Below, piece by piece: positions 1 through 14,100 of a stretch of 64,000 bases of DNA. The stretch spans positions 1,210,102-1,274,101 of the forward strand of contig CM021314.1 of the NCBI GenBank assembly GCA_010645155.1. Direction: 5' to 3'. Numbering within the stretch: the stretch's first letter is position 1; each line of letters begins with the position of its first letter. Position numbers and translations under genes: made by a program. Under the pieces are notes generated by a model. The model was given only the letters and a program-made list of their open reading frames with translations. It had not been told where the DNA came from and did no database searches. Origin of the DNA: Tigriopus japonicus. Its lineage: Eukaryota > Arthropoda > Copepoda > Harpacticoida > Harpacticidae.

Positions 1-3000
1 ATGGATTCGTCATCACTTGTTAATCATTGGGTTTGACCTTCGTTAACAACTTGGAAAGGTCAGATAAATTGTGGACTTCCTGTTACCAACAGTTTGTTCC
101 GTTAACAATTCTTTTCATGTAATCTTTCAGACTCAATTGATTACAATCCTCTGAAGGCACGGATGAGGTCACAGATAAAGAAGTCTAAAAATGTAACTCC
201 ATGTAGAAATAGCTCACAAAATTGCAAATACACATTCCATAGCAAATCTTAGGTAATTCAAGATGCTAAACTTGATGACGAAAAACGAATGGAATGGCTT
301 ATTGTTTTTGTAACAATCCACTCAAGACATGTAAAATGTATAAATAGTAAAGGATTTAAAAATTGAAACGACGACAGAGTATGGGTGGTAAATTAAAAAA
401 AAAAGATAAATAAATATCTAAAAGCTTCTGGGCATTCCCACGTGATAAAACAATGATGCAAGTTTAATGCTGAAATATATGTTCGTCACGGTCTTTGTAA
501 TGGTTGATCAAGGTTGAATCGAAATAGGTAAGCCATCTTGGCATTGTTCGGAGCCATAAAGCAATAATGAACACCTTTGAGTCAATTTGGTTAAGCTAAG
601 TCTCAGAGGAAAGCTGATGTACCTAAAACCCTACAAGCAAAATAATAATTGGAAAACTTTTTACTTTATAGCTAATGGATAAGTAAAATGCGGACCTTTT
701 TGATTTCAAATGGTTTCCTTTCGACTTTAAAAAGCCCGAAAATCACATCCAGTGACATCAAAACTGAAAAGCCCAAACATCAAATCCGCCTTTCAAATAT
801 TGGAAAGCATAAAAAGAAACTTTAGTTTGGTGCCGTTTTAAAGTGGCCACAACAGAAGAAGTGGGAAGATATTCATTCGGGAAAAACCATGCTTTTGCAC
901 TTGATGCCTTTACAGCTCAAAATACAACATGTTATGAGATAAAAACTCAGCTTGGTAACATTCTTCTTGAAATGACAAAAAACTTCAGGTTGCCCCTGTG
1001 ATATATTCAAATGCTCCATATTCCCGCCATTTATTTCATATGTTCCTCACTCCTACTCGTTCCTCCTACTTGCCTGCACTCATAGAATTATCTCAATACT
1101 TACTAATTCCTTCCTCGACAATAAACCCGTTATGTTCTCTCCCGATTTTTATCTACAATCTTTTATGTTAGATCTGGCACAGCCCCACATTTAGAGATTT
1201 TGAAAAAAGTGATCAAAGTTTTAGACTTCGATTTTAGTCTCTTTCGAACATGACCCTTCAACAAATTTGAAATTTAAAAGTAAATCCATTTCAGTTTCGT
1301 TGACAGTGAATCTGTTGACAATGAATCTGTATAACATTACAGTACAAATAATGACACACATTTTAGTCCTGAAAAACTATGCCAGTAACTTATTGATTAG
1401 TTGATGTTTAGGTGTCAGTTTTCTTCTTTTTGTTGAAAAACATTCTGTTTAAGCCTAAGTTGCTACATTGTTAGCAATAATTCAAGCCTGAAGAAATTGT
1501 TTCTTGACAGTCTTTACATGGTAATTGGAAGGCAGTGGGATAAAACTTTAACCTGTTCTTTTATTTATTCAACTCATTTTATTTCATTTTACGTTCACAT
1601 TGAGCCTTAAATCCCCCAATTGCTGAACTAAAACCGTTTTAAGTGTAAATCATGGAATTAAATTCAGGAGAATGTCCTACTTTTTACAGCAAGGTGACTT
1701 GAAAAATCATTGATTCAAGAAGCTGCATTTTGTGGATTAGGGTTGGGTTTTGCAATCTTTTGGATGTGTAAATTATTCTAGGCTTGTCTGTAAGATTCTC
1801 ACAACAAATAAAGTAATTTTCTCGCAAAATAATCCGTTTCTACACACCAAGCTGTTACACATGGGGGCGGGAATCGGTCACCCGCTAACCGTACTTTAGT
1901 GAAGAATTTCTGAACAAAAGGAGGCCGAGACCCTATAGGGAAAGCTGAAATAAACTGAGATAATGCCTAATTTAATCAGAAATATTTAACATTGATTTAA
2001 GCTGTCCTAATACATTATATCCTGACCCTTTCATTTCGTTTCAGAAACATACAAGAAGCTTGTCAAGGGTTTCCAACTAGGACACACGTTGAGATGCCTG
2101 AATGTATCTCCTACATATTATACTCGAAATCTTTGACACATTGAGAGCCACACTTTCGCAACCTAAACTCACTCTTTCGTGAGTCCATTGTGTTTGCCAA
2201 GAAAAAAAGACACTTGATTTGTCATAAAACAGTTTTCTCATTTTGTGGCCAACCAGTGAATTTAACTCCACTCCATGGGACTTTTTTACAATTAAGGGTA
2301 ATGCTGAATGTACTTACACAAGATACAACTTAATCCTGGATCATAAAACCATCTGCCTGAAAATTTAAGGCTTTAAATCGAACTAAGAGGCTGACGTTTA
2401 ACCAAGAAGCACTCAAGTATCACTCTTAAAAAGGTCTTGGTTTAATTCAATGTGCCCAAGTTAAAGCAACTTAAGTATAACAGCCGTTTTTATCAGATAC
2501 GAAGGCTGTCTGTATGCGTATTCCGCCGCTTCAAATAACCTCGGTTTGCAACAACATTTTCATTTCAGAGTTTCAAAACGTAGGTCTCCATAAACTTCTC
2601 TCAAAAGCCCTTAGATAAATTATAATCACTAGATAGCGTGCAAGCTTTAGTCTGGCCGATTTGGCAAGCGGGGCGGCATGCCTTGAATTTATGAGGTAAA
2701 TGTCGCCGTCATAACTGTTGAGCGGACAGTTAGAGTGACCAAACATGTGAATCAAGACCAACTTTTTTTTTTTACTCCTTCTTGAAGACACAAGTTAGTT
2801 TTTGTCCATATATGCATTGGATTAACCCTGCATAACGCAAAAGCTTCAATTTTTGTTCTTCCTACCAATGACTTATTCAATGTATTAGCAAAAAAGTTCT
2901 AACTTGAAGTATTCAAAGCCAAAGTATGCAAAGCCAAAGTATGGTCACCTAATGATGTCTTCGGTTCTTCCGAGAAAGTGACCACTAGCAATAGCAAAAA

Positions 3001-4900
3001 ATGACCCAAAACCATTACTCAATTCCACCTTTGTTTCATCAATTTCATAGTTGTCATTTGCCTGGTCACTCATTTCAAATGTTCCCGCAGTTTTGTCTGC
3101 TCAACAGTTGGCGACCGGAGACACATTTTTAGGCTTACACTCCGTCTAGTATTAATAGAAGTCAATACAAAAACCACGTGCTAGACTTATCTGTTTATAA
3201 ATCAGCTTCTCCTCAGAGTCGCCTAATAATTCTGCCTGAACGGGTCAAAAGATTCCGGACAGTCTGGATTCAATCTTGACAGGTCTGCATATGGTGGTAC
3301 TTTTGAATGGTTGACATCTCTTAGGTCAGAGAACAAAGTGATAGGGAGCATATGGCAGTCATTTCTGCATGCAATCGACCGCAGCATCTACCTTTGATGA
3401 ATGATCGGACATGACAAAAGTTGTGTAAGCTGAATAAAACATTTGATGCACAAAATTAAGGAGCAAACAAAAGTGGGTCAGGCTTTGTCCTGCATGGTAT
3501 GCTGCAAGTGCACCACAGATTCCACATGTCGAATCTTAGAAGGAATGAACAACCAAGCAAATGTCTGCACAATTGCATGATTATTGGGATGGTGGCCGAC
3601 CAGAACAATAAAGTGTTATGTTCTGTTCGTGAAAATTTAAATCACATTGACGCCGTTTCTGCGTTGGCGATTGAGAAAATTTGCCTCAAAGAGAAATTTG
3701 CCATAAGGAACCACTCGTTTGGACTGGTTTGTTGTCAAGGAAATCGCTTTTTCTACTTTTATGCAGGGGTTCACCAAAGATGTTACAAATGGCAATTGAT
3801 TAAGAATAAAGATTGGGGGGACTCTTAGTGTTTATTCTTAGGCTGTCTTATATTTTCACTTCGTAACAAAACACTAATGAAAAAGAAGAGATGAATGCAC
3901 TTTCTTTAGTTGAAGCTGAGATGAGACACAGATGACATGCTCGCACAGAATATTACAGTTCCAAGAGGTTGCACATCATTTATCATAACTTGTACTGACA
4001 TTGTGTTTGTACGTGCTTGAGAGAGTGACTCCACAGAAAAATTGCGAATAGAGTTTTGTGCCAAAAATATCAGAGCTGTGTGGCCTTTTCTTTGGCTCAA
4101 GTTGGTGGGTGGCGTTTTATTTTTACCTTGACCTTTTCATTTCGAGTCTTTTTACAATGACGTAGTTACTGGAAAAATTCCGTGTATTTTATGAACCTTT
4201 TTTACAATTTGCTTCTATTATTTCTTTTTAAAAGCTATTAAAACGATATCGAGACCCATTAATTTTCAGACTGATTCATAGATAAAGCTCTTTCTAAAGC
4301 TGGTTTCTGAAAAAAGTTTCGTCAATTCCATGAAGGTTGGGAGGACAAAATCAAATCGCAAAAACATCACAAAAATCTCATTCCAGTTGAGGCAAACCTT
4401 TAAATTGTGAAGAAAATTACAAAAAAGCACCTAAAACCTATCAAATTAACTATTTTTTCTTCAAGTATAGTCTACTTAAATACTTCTAGAATTGAAATTA
4501 ATGGAAGTCGTGAAATTAATTTTATAACTATTAATTTCATTGGCCTTTTTTTAGATTAGGCTGAGTTTGAGTATACACAGGCGAGGTGTGTCTGACATCT
4601 TTGGGCGCAGTTTGAAACGCAAAGAGTGGCTCCACTTTTCTTATATGAATTGTAACTCCTGTCGGAAGTTTAGGAGCCTCCGAGTCAAAAATTCCCTTGA
4701 AAGACAATTCGCGGGCCCATCGTGAAATATAAAAAAATAATGCGATATTAATTCAAATCGGTTGTTTTTATTTTTTGAATAAGATCTGCCTTTGTCCTGA
4801 TGATATTAACATGAAGGCCTTAACATCCCAACTAAAAAACTGCTACCCAAACATTCTCAGCGCTAGACCCTTTCAAATAATCTTTGTAAAGTGCTTCAAA
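1..4900. other. gene-free stretch
   Basis: I see no convincing coding sequence here. Open frames are short (the longest is about 109 codons at 3499-3828), lack recognisable domains and are not flanked by splice signals that would join them. The DNA is A+T-rich with no long tandem repeat. A distant regulatory region or an untranslated exon could be present but cannot be recognised by eye. Confidence 0.5.
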
Positions 4901-4905
4901 AATGA

Positions 4906-5020
4906 GCAATAGCGCAAGTGGTCACCGGGGGGAGACGGGGTGTCGTGTTTAGCGCAGGTTCCTATAGTAAACAGGTCCCAGGTTCGATAATTCTCCCTGA
5001 CCTTGCTCAAGGAAACTGTT
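4906..5020 (+). repeat. tRNA-derived SINE-like copy (family 1)
   Basis: The segment has a degenerate Pol III A box (TAGCGCAAGTGGTC) followed about 60 bases later by a B-box-like GGTTCGATAATTC. The stretch TGTTTAGCGCAGGTTCCT and the B-box flank TTCTCCCTGACC recur in the copy at 11061-11150 on the other strand, and the B-box flank recurs at the right end of the window. It does not fold as an intact tRNA. A dispersed SINE relic is the best reading; full element ends are not clear. Confidence 0.45.
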
Positions 5021-5219
5021 AGACATTATTCCACACCCACAGATGGAGAACCATTCTGATACCGGACTTGAAATTGCCAATCGGAAATATTTGGACGAGT
5101 CTCAACCCTGCCAACCTAGGACCCAAAATCCAAAAATAGAATCAAAACAGTGTGATGCTTTTGCCCTGGAATAAATGCTAAATAGAAAATTACTCCTGAA
5201 AAATGTTAGTTTGAGGCAC

Positions 5220-6436
5220 TACAGTATATCCCGAAAGTTTTAGTTAAACCTATTTCGATTAGATATGGTCACACTGTTTGAAAAGGACAAGTTAACACTG
5301 CTTCGTTTTCCAGTGGATAATGTTGCGCGCCAACTCAACCGATTTTGAGCAACCTGCTTAGACACACAAACAAACATCACTAGGGCGCATTTGAAAAGCC
5401 ATCAATATTTTTGGAAAATACAATGTCCGGACGATGGGAGCTTTGGGGATGTGGATTGGGCATGCTTGAAGCTGGAATATCCACTAGAACCACAGCCAAG
5501 ACTCTCAAGTTGTCCTCCAACACCGTTTTTGTGGAAGAAAAAATTGGCGGAGAGGAGAGCCTTAACGACCGTCCAAGGACAGGACGGCCTTCTGGCCTTA
5601 TTCGCGTGGCCAAGATTGCCATCTCCAAGTCAGTGGGCAAGAGATACTGTTCCACAGCGAATTTAACAGCAAAACTTACTGCAAATGGTCACAAAACTTC
5701 CAAATCATCTGTGCACCGTTATATGAAGAATAAGCTTGGCCTTAAATCGTATAGAAAACCAAAAAGGCCAAAAATCGCCAATGCTCAACGGCTGGCAAGG
5801 CTGAAATTCTACAAAGAGCGGAAGGGATGGATTGGTGATGACTGGGGATGGGTGTGTTTCTCAGATGAGTGTCCCATTCATCTGTTTCGACCAACAAATG
5901 CCCAAATTGGTCGAGTCTGGTCGCATTCTAGCGCCAAGGTTTCCGTCCAACAAACTGTAGCACCCAGAATCTGTCATGATTTGGGGCATGATGTTGGCTC
6001 AGGACCTGTTTGAGCTTTCCTTCATTGAAGAAAAATGAGCGTGTGACGGCCCAATACTATATGGAGAAGATCCTTGCTAGTTCCTGTTTGGCTTCCTTCA
6101 CCAAAAAGGCCAGGAGAGACCCGCCTGTAGCACGCAGAGTGGTGAGCAACATGCCCTTTGCGATTTTTCAACAGGATGGGGCGCCCAGCCACACCTCTCA
6201 TCTTGCCCAATTGTGGTGCCAAAATAACCTTCGTGGGTTTTGGCCAAAAGCTATGTGGCCACCTAGTTCACCTGACCTGTCTCCAATTGAAAATCTTGAA
6301 GCAAAGGCTAGCACTGATGCGTGGTGCCACCAACCTTACACAACTCAAATTACAAGTGAAACAAGCCTGGTCAGAGATTGAACCCAACTCTTTGGAGAAC
6401 CTTGCCCGTATAGCAGGAAGAATATGTCACATATAA
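5220..6436 (+). mobile_element. degenerate Tc1/mariner-like DNA transposon
   Basis: A TA dinucleotide at 5220-5221 is followed by CAGTATATCCCGAAAGTTTT, a typical mariner/Tc1 type terminal repeat start, and then by a broken transposase reading frame. I looked for the reverse complement of this terminus downstream to about 6800 and did not find it, so the 3' end is lost or strongly diverged. The element is clearly inactive because its transposase is frameshifted. The right boundary given is only the end of recognisable coding sequence. Confidence 0.75.
5423..6436 (+). pseudogene. Tc1/mariner-superfamily transposase, frameshifted
   Basis: The N-terminal part (from ATG 5423) has the paired helix-turn-helix region and an RTGRPS hinge. 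The catalytic core follows with FSDE (first Asp), QQDGAPSHTS (second Asp) and SPDLSPIEN (Glu). In the uninterrupted frame 6040-6290, 37 residues separate the second Asp from the IEN Glu, so the triad spacing reads DD37E rather than the Tc1 DD34E. The frame changes at about 5965, 6035 and 6290, with family-like sequence resuming each time: a VMIWGMM-like stretch, then ERVTAQYYMEK, then the C-terminal WSEIEPNSLENLARI. This is a dead copy. The family (cut-and-paste transposase acting on TA sites) is certain from the motifs; the subfamily is inference. Confidence 0.85.
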
Positions 6437-9400
6437 AAAATCACAGAAAATTGATTTCCCAACAAAATCCAAATTTCCAAACCCAGAAAAGAATGATATC
6501 TCTCCTGTAATAAACACTGCCAAACTAACTTTTACTGACAAGTGGGTCAAGTGGTCAAAGACATTGACAAAGATAACAACCAGCTCATATTCTAGCCAAT
6601 GTGTGTATTGTGCATGTAGGCTTATATAGGGATATCTAAGTTCTTTGAGTGATTCGAAAGGTTGGGCTCTTTCATCTGAGAGTGGGGCTTCCAACGTCTG
6701 GAGGCCTTGTTGGGTGTGCTCAGAAGGTCTTTGGAACATTCTCAGCAGCTAATGGGGCACTCTTGAAACCATTTCAATAGGAATAAGAGTCGCAGAGGGT
6801 ATTTCAAAGCACGTTTCCTTCACTTAAAAGCTTGAAATCCCTGAAACAAACAAACAAATGTTAAAAGTTGCAGGGTAAGTCTACCTCTTGTCTGGATATC
6901 CCTGGTGCTCTCAATTTGTTATCAAACTATTTTTCTTACTCAGCGCGAGTATCTCGATGGTTCATGCATATGAAACTCTCCCTCCATTCATCTTCTTTTA
7001 ATTCCCATATACCAAAAATATGACCAGAGTGACTCGTCCAATTCTTGATCCAGTACGTATTCGAATCCTACATAGTGACTTCCACTCTAACTGAGACTCA
7101 TGTTTTGGTCGGTAAATGCCGTAACAGATTCCCCAGGTTTCGCTCCCCCATCGTCGCAATCTCCCCAAATCTCAAGAAGGGCGGACAAGAGGATATGTAC
7201 TGTATGTATCGTCCTGCGTTTGGTAGGATCTTGAGACTGCCAAAGCCCGCTTGGAAGATCAGAAACAAGCCTCAAGAGGACCAACGCGGGCATATCCGAG
7301 CTACTAAGACACGTGTGTCCAAATAGTACAGTACGACATACTAGGGAGACGATATATATCTGTGAGTTCATTTCTCTCGAAGGCGAAGAAGGTGAAGCCT
7401 CGTCCCTCCGTCAGCGAGAGAACTTGGAGAGGCCTGTTACATACATGCGGACAATTCCCCCTCCTTGATTACAAGCACAGTCTGAAGAAAACCAGAACAC
7501 TGACCATCATCTATCCTACTCACAGTCGTTCCTTGGAAGACGGTGCTACCAGAGGCATAGGTTTCCACGAGCAAGAAACCAGAAGTCATCCACATACTGA
7601 CGAACGAAGGCACTCGGGGTTTAATAATTGTACAACAACGACATATGCTATTGCCATCACTTTGCATTACCAGCTTCCCCACAGTCCAACGAGAAAGTGC
7701 TCACCGAACACGTGTTCTCTCGATCTTTGTCGTAGAATTCGAGGCGGAAATCAAAATCTAGTGTTTTTCAAGTGTGAATGGTGACTTTTACATCCGTTTG
7801 TGGTGGTGAAGTGGTTCAAACAATTGGGGGAGGACGTTGGTAAGAGGCTTTTTTCCTAGTAAAAATAACTAAATTTAGCCATTAAGTTGACCGGTTGGAT
7901 GGAATTCAAGTGTGAGAGAATTCCTCTGGTCATTTACACGCGAAGGATGCTTGATTCGTTTTCCCGGGCTTTAGTTCACTTATTAAAAGTCGAGGGAAGA
8001 AATGGTGGTCTCATTGCCAAATCATCGTCCAGATGTCGGATTTTTACCAGCTTCGGTCCTGGCTTCCCAAAATTGATTGGTGATGAAACCAATCCCAAGA
8101 AGGGGTCAGCTGGTGGCCAATCTTCCCATCTTGGTCGTCTTTAGCCATTTCTTTTCTTGATGACCAAATGAGTAATTTGACCAATGTTCATCATTATGAA
8201 GGACCTGCAAGCCCCATATCTTGATCTCACCATAAATCAGACGAGACCTTGTGAAGCAAGCCAATTAATCGTTGAGACGAGGGAAAAAAACCGAGGTCTT
8301 CATGATTTGCCGAGGATCAAATCTTGTGGTTTATTGTCCCCGCAATTGGAGGTTTTGCTCGTTTTGATGCAATCCAATGCACTACTATTTCATGGCGATC
8401 AAAGCGATCCGTTGGCTGTGCTTTGGGAATTTCACTTTACCTTCGACATCATGTGGAGCAAAGAGGACTCTGAAATGGCCAGTTTCATGTCCAAGAACAA
8501 AACTGGACATCTAATGATCACCTATGGTTTGACTTTGGGAGGTGGGATGGACAAATTGCTTAATTATTTACACACAAAAAATGCAAGTCAATGGCCGTTA
8601 GTCGACCAAAAAACAGACAAGACCGTAACAGAGCTTGTTTTCTTGATTGAAATTAATGAATCAAATCTCCATTCAAAGTTGTAGAAAACACCACACAACA
8701 GCTTTTTTGTCCAACTTAACTTGATTACTCCCAAATATCCACAAGATCTCCATAATAGAAGTTGTAAAGCGAGAAATCTCTTCCTGAGGGCGTGAGCTAT
8801 CATAAAGCTATTTTTTATTGTTTTCACCAAACAATTGGATTAGTCATGTCCGACAAAAAGTTTCATCCCAGAATTCCCGAGTCCCTGAAAAATGAACGTG
8901 TTGAGGCGGCTCTTGATATCGGTTGGTGGACGATGGGAAAAGGGATTTCTTTTCCAAAACCGTGGCAACTGACACCATATGGGCAATGAGTTGCTGCCTC
9001 CCTGACTTTGCCTATGTTTTTTTCGTTTTTGTTTTGCATTTTCTCAGGCCTGAACTAAGAATTGGCTGGCTGGACTGCATCGCAGTGGAATGGCCAATTG
9101 ACCATGGCCAATTCGTAACAATACGAGCAACTTTCTTAATCCATTACTAAACACGGAAGTGACCAAACAACACATGTGAAGTGTTGTCCAAGGATGGCCT
9201 ACTTACACTGTTATTTTGGCTCTTAATCATGTGTTGTGATCTCTCTTTCTTACTCCTTTTGATGCTTGGTGTCCATTGAAAGAGGATCACTGCTGATGTT
9301 GGGTAATTTGCATATTTGATATCAATCCATCAGCCTTGTTAAATGGACATTTCCTTCCACCAACTTGTGGTCCGTTTCGTGGTGCCAACTTTCTACCCTT

Positions 9401-10650
9401 GTAAGCAAGTGGGTCTCTGACAACCAATGAGTGAATGAATACGAATCTTGTGATGATGAATATGCCGATTTCAAAGCGGCGAGTTTCACTCACAAGATGG
9501 CTTGTTTTCACCGAATCAGATCGTTTCTGACGAGCATTATTAGATCCAAAATTGAGGCCATTAAAGTAAATGTGTGGTTATCATGACCGGTCCCAAGTTG
9601 GAAGGGGCCCTGACTCATTGGAGGAAAACTTGAATAGGTTTACATTTGGATTAGATTTATGAGATGTTTATTTGGTGAGAGATGTTTATTGCATTCAAAC
9701 AACCGTAAAATAATGATTCTAGTTATGACATCTGAACAAAGTACAGCTATTTCTTTGAGGACAAACTGACCGGAGATTTTACTACCAAAACTGTTTTATT
9801 ATCATCCCTCTTCACCACACGACGACGGTTTTCGTATGATTTGGTTTTTGTGAATGTGCAAGAAAACATAATTGCAAAACTAATCATGGTTAATCTTCAG
9901 TAAATTGTCCGGTTAACATTGGCCACTTGATCTTGAAGTGATCTCAAATGAAGACAACTCCTCCTGCCAAATTTGGACCCTCGGCAAATTTATCAAATGA
10001 AAACGAAACGAACACACGCCATTTTGACCATGACAAATCCAAGTACAGTTAAAGTTAAAGAGGGCCAATGCAATCGAGATTTTGACATTGAAATCTTTGT
10101 AAAAGGAACAGATGGAAACCCTAGCACTTTTTCCTTTTCCCGACCAAACCCATATTTTTTTCAGGTCGATAAAGCCGTCAAGACCCGTTGCTTTTGGGTG
10201 AAAGAAAATAGGCCGAATAACACCGCGATCTTGACAACAACTGACTCTCTTTAATCTATTTTTATTTTTACTGGAGCAATAATAACGTCTGAGAGTGACC
10301 CTGAAACGAACCAGCAACAACTGGTTGATGACTTGAGCTGCACTTGAGGTGTGGCTGAAATGCAATGGGTATGACAAGAGTTCATATTGCCACCCAAGGT
10401 CTAACTAGATTGAGTGCTTCCGTGAGCTTGAAAACAAATGATGCGAGATCCCCGAAATCTGGAGCGCTCATTCCTCGGCCTTCGATGGAAATGACCACCG
10501 ATGGCGTACTTTCAGTGGCTACAAATACTAAATTAGTTTCGGAGAGGGGTGAACAATTGGATTTGAATGGACCTGACACGATCCTAGTCGGACAACAGAC
10601 CCTCTTGAAAGGTGGGAAGAAAGTGAAATCGACCGAGGAACGGGACCTTC

Positions 10651-10677
10651 CGTTCGTTCGTTCGTTCGTTCGTTCGT
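10651..10677. repeat. (GTTC)n microsatellite
   Basis: Six to seven uninterrupted copies of GTTC/CGTT are seen directly. Similar four-base microsatellites occur at 33001-33031 (CATC), 34611-34634 (GGTT) and 42374-42402 (AAAC). Confidence 0.9.
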
Positions 10678-11060
10678 CACTTCATTCTTGAACCGCAGTT
10701 GTCAAAAGAGGCGCTGAAATGAGCACTAAACTAAAAGATGATCAAGAGGAGGAAAAAGACTAAGAAGAAGGGGCAGGAGGGAAGAGACCACGGGACAATG
10801 GTTTCTAGTACTTCAAGAGCACTTACTCTAGGACGACGTGTCACTCCTTCGACTTCAGAACCACTAGAGGACTGCTAAGCCAATGGACAAGGCTTGGTGA
10901 ACTTTCTTGAGTTCACTTCCAATTCTTTTTTTTGGATTATTGGTGCTAGGGTCCGAAGGTTGAGCTTCGACATGCTAACGAAGCAAGCCGTTACATCATC
11001 CCGATCTCAAGTCCGATTTCAAATTGGTTCTTCATTTGTGGGTGTGAATTAGCGTCTAAA

Positions 11061-11150
11061 AGCTTCGGAAAGAGAGGTCGGGGAGGAGATTTGAACCTGC
11101 GACCTATCTCTCTCATTGGAGGAAACTGCGCTAAACATGATGATTAGATT
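11061..11150 (-). repeat. tRNA-derived SINE-like copy (family 1)
   Basis: On the minus strand it reads TGTTTAGCGCAGTTTCCTCC, then about 25 bases later GCAGGTTCAAATCTCCTCCC, a near-canonical B box with flank. The same order of motifs is seen at 4906-5020, and the GGAGGAGATT-CGAA flank recurs at the window end (63925-64000). This supports a dispersed repeat rather than a tRNA gene. Confidence 0.45.
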
Positions 11151-14100
11151 TGATGAATTGTTGTCATGTCTCCATTCCTTTTATCAATTAATTTTTTTAT
11201 TCCCCTTGCTCCCAAAGGTTAAAAAATCTACTTTAATAGCTATCATCACAAACTACCCCCAGACTTCTCAATTCTAGCTAAGCAGGCAGACCGCCGTGAC
11301 AGTGCGGAGATCCGTGACCTCTAGATGACGTAGGCTGTATTTTCTGAATTGACTCTGAGAATCGAACTTCAAAAAGGATATTTGCGTTACAAACACGGTG
11401 GCGCACTCTATGACATTCCTTATGAAACCATCATTTTTAACAATGTTGTTAGGTAATCCCTCATAGAGGGCGGTTTTGTCGACGTCAAAATTGAAATATC
11501 TCTATTTTATTTATCTATGCTATCATGTAATATGAAATACGTATGGTTCAAATTCAACGCAAAGTAAACCGAAAATTGGCACTCCCTTGGTCCTTTCAGA
11601 TGCAAAAATGTTTACTCTGAAGTAGAAATTTTAGTGTTCCTTTTTATTGATATTTTAGTTTCTTGTGCAACTTTTAAAAAATATTGCTCTAGTTATACTT
11701 TGTGTTCTTTTGAAAGGCAATGGTGTTTTTTGAATGATTTCATTTTTTTCGACCCTGAACGATTTTGGTATGATCTTAAGGCAGTCAGGTGTTTTGAAGG
11801 CGTTTTACCGCATACCCTAAACGATGGGATATCCATGACGCTTAGATCAGATATTTTTGGATTGTCTGTTTTCTTCTCACAAATGGCAACATGTTCCTCT
11901 TTAACTCAGAAATAACTTGGCTAGTATTTTCCGTATGGGCCGTTTCAGATCGGATTAAGTTTTCTTCAATCTTTACTAATTGAAGCATGTGTCATGCATG
12001 AATCGGTAGGGAAGCTCATTGCACCGTCTCACAGAATTTGGAAGCTCTGTTTCACTTCTGACTTCCCATCAAAGTTTGATAGAGGTCCACAGATAGGCCT
12101 GTCTTTCAAGTCCAGAGACCTCAAAGAGTCATACCAAATGTCTAACGGCGCTTTAATAACCCGTGGCTAGAAATTGACCGATATTCAACCGCCAGAAGAG
12201 CTTGTTCGAGTTCAAACCTCAAGTTCGTACCTCCCAGCTTAATCACCCTGTAGGTACATTTAGAGGTACATCGATCAATAGCTTGATCTCGTCTTGAGTA
12301 GTAACTGATTGCCTTTCTCTGACCCCTTTAAAAGGACTGCCAAGATCAATCCAAGAGCATCTCAAATCTCTGATCTCCATTTGTTGAGCGAGAAGTTGTT
12401 TCCATCAGTCGTGAGAAAGAATTTGTTTGGAGAATTAGTCGGGATTTCGTCACTCACTAATGATTGATAAGTTGGCTGGCTTTGTCGATGGCCAGAAAAA
12501 CAAATCAAATCCTCACCGGGTGTTTAGTCAACATGTGGCCAAGTCCTTCAGCTTTATTGCATTTCTCCCACCTTGAACTTTAAGTCGGATAATGACAATC
12601 CTCGTTTTTACACCACAATTGAAATGAAGCATGTCTTCTTGCATCCTTTGCATCCAGATGAACAAGACAAGACGTCTTCGCAGAGCCTTTCGTGGTTTGG
12701 TTTGGATTCAACCCTACCAAAACAATAGTCGAAAGTGAGAGCTTTATCATGACTAGCAATCACATTGCTTATTTTGGGATGAGTGAAGAAACACAAATAA
12801 AGCTCTTTTGGGGAGGAATGGATGGCATTGGTTCCGCCAAAATTGGTCTTTATGCAAGTGTCGAATGATGGCAAAGAAGCGATGAAGAAGGTGTCACAAT
12901 TGATAATGGCGTTAACAGAGGCGATGAAAGTTTGTGGCTCCCGAAAACCTTTCCATTATCGACAACCGCACGAATATTAGAAGGCCGACGACATTCATCT
13001 CTCCGTGTGTTTAAGGCAATGAAACAAAGACATGAATGGTGACTAGTCAATCCGATTTCAAGAGGCACATTGGTAAATCTGCACAATCACGTCGTCAACG
13101 CAATCTACCAATGTTCCCACGTTCATCTTATTCATTTTCAGAGGAAATCAGCCCCCAATTCGAATTGGTCGTTCAAGTGCATTCAGATTGCGAAATATTA
13201 GGCCGTTTTGATTACTTGAGATTAATTAAGACGACATTCCAATTAGAAAGTGCTTCGTTTTAATTTCAAATTTCAAGTTAATAAGAGGTTAGCCAAGTAT
13301 GAATTTCCCGAGCATGAAATTATTTCCCCAACCCATTTTGGGTTCTTCACAACGAATTCAAGTCTTAGACTGAATATGTTTGATTTAAAGAACAAATGGA
13401 TTTAATCGTTTTATGAAGGAGACAAGAGGCAGTTCTTTGATAAGCTAGGATTAGTTGCCCAACATTGGCCAAGAGCACTTTCATGGACAATTTCGAAAAA
13501 AAGTCCAGTTAAATTTTGGGGCGAATGAAGCGCTCAGACTCAAATCAAAGACACAAGTTCATTCAACTGTTCCTCAAAAGAGGATTTAATTGTCCATTTA
13601 CAGGGTGAATTCTTCGAAATTCTTCGGAAACCACGATCCACATTGAAAAATACAAGTCTCCTCAAGGTTACCCAATAAGATTGAAAATCTATAATTGCCC
13701 ACCATCTGATTTGCCCATCATTCATTCACAACTGAAAAGGGATGAAAGATCTCCCCGAAAGTCTCGAAGGTGATTTGATGTCGATCTGGGCCATTGAATT
13801 GGTCGATTCTTTCTTTTGTGACACTTGCGTGCCGAGTATCCAAATAAAAATGCCATCTGGGCTAAGGACGATGGAAGAGGCATGACAGTTAACAACAACC
13901 AGTGTGTGTGCGTTAAAGAGAGAGAGAGATTATGTAGATATTCTCTCGAGGAATGTTTCCAAGAGCGAGTATCATCTGGCCATCTGACGTCCAACTACAC
14001 GTACTACTAATGATGCCAGATCAAATTTACCACGAACGCACCTTCCAACTTTCAACTTGGAACTATCTATCTAGTGGCCTGGCAAGCACATCAGTGACAC

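Noticed and set aside
8184..8684. 166-codon plus-strand open frame
   Set aside because: No domain, no signal peptide and no splice partners. One such frame is expected by chance in a long gene-poor stretch, so I would not call it a gene without transcript evidence.
9913..10377. 154-codon minus-strand open frame overlapping a 93-codon plus-strand frame
   Set aside because: Neither has recognisable motifs, and they overlap each other on opposite strands.
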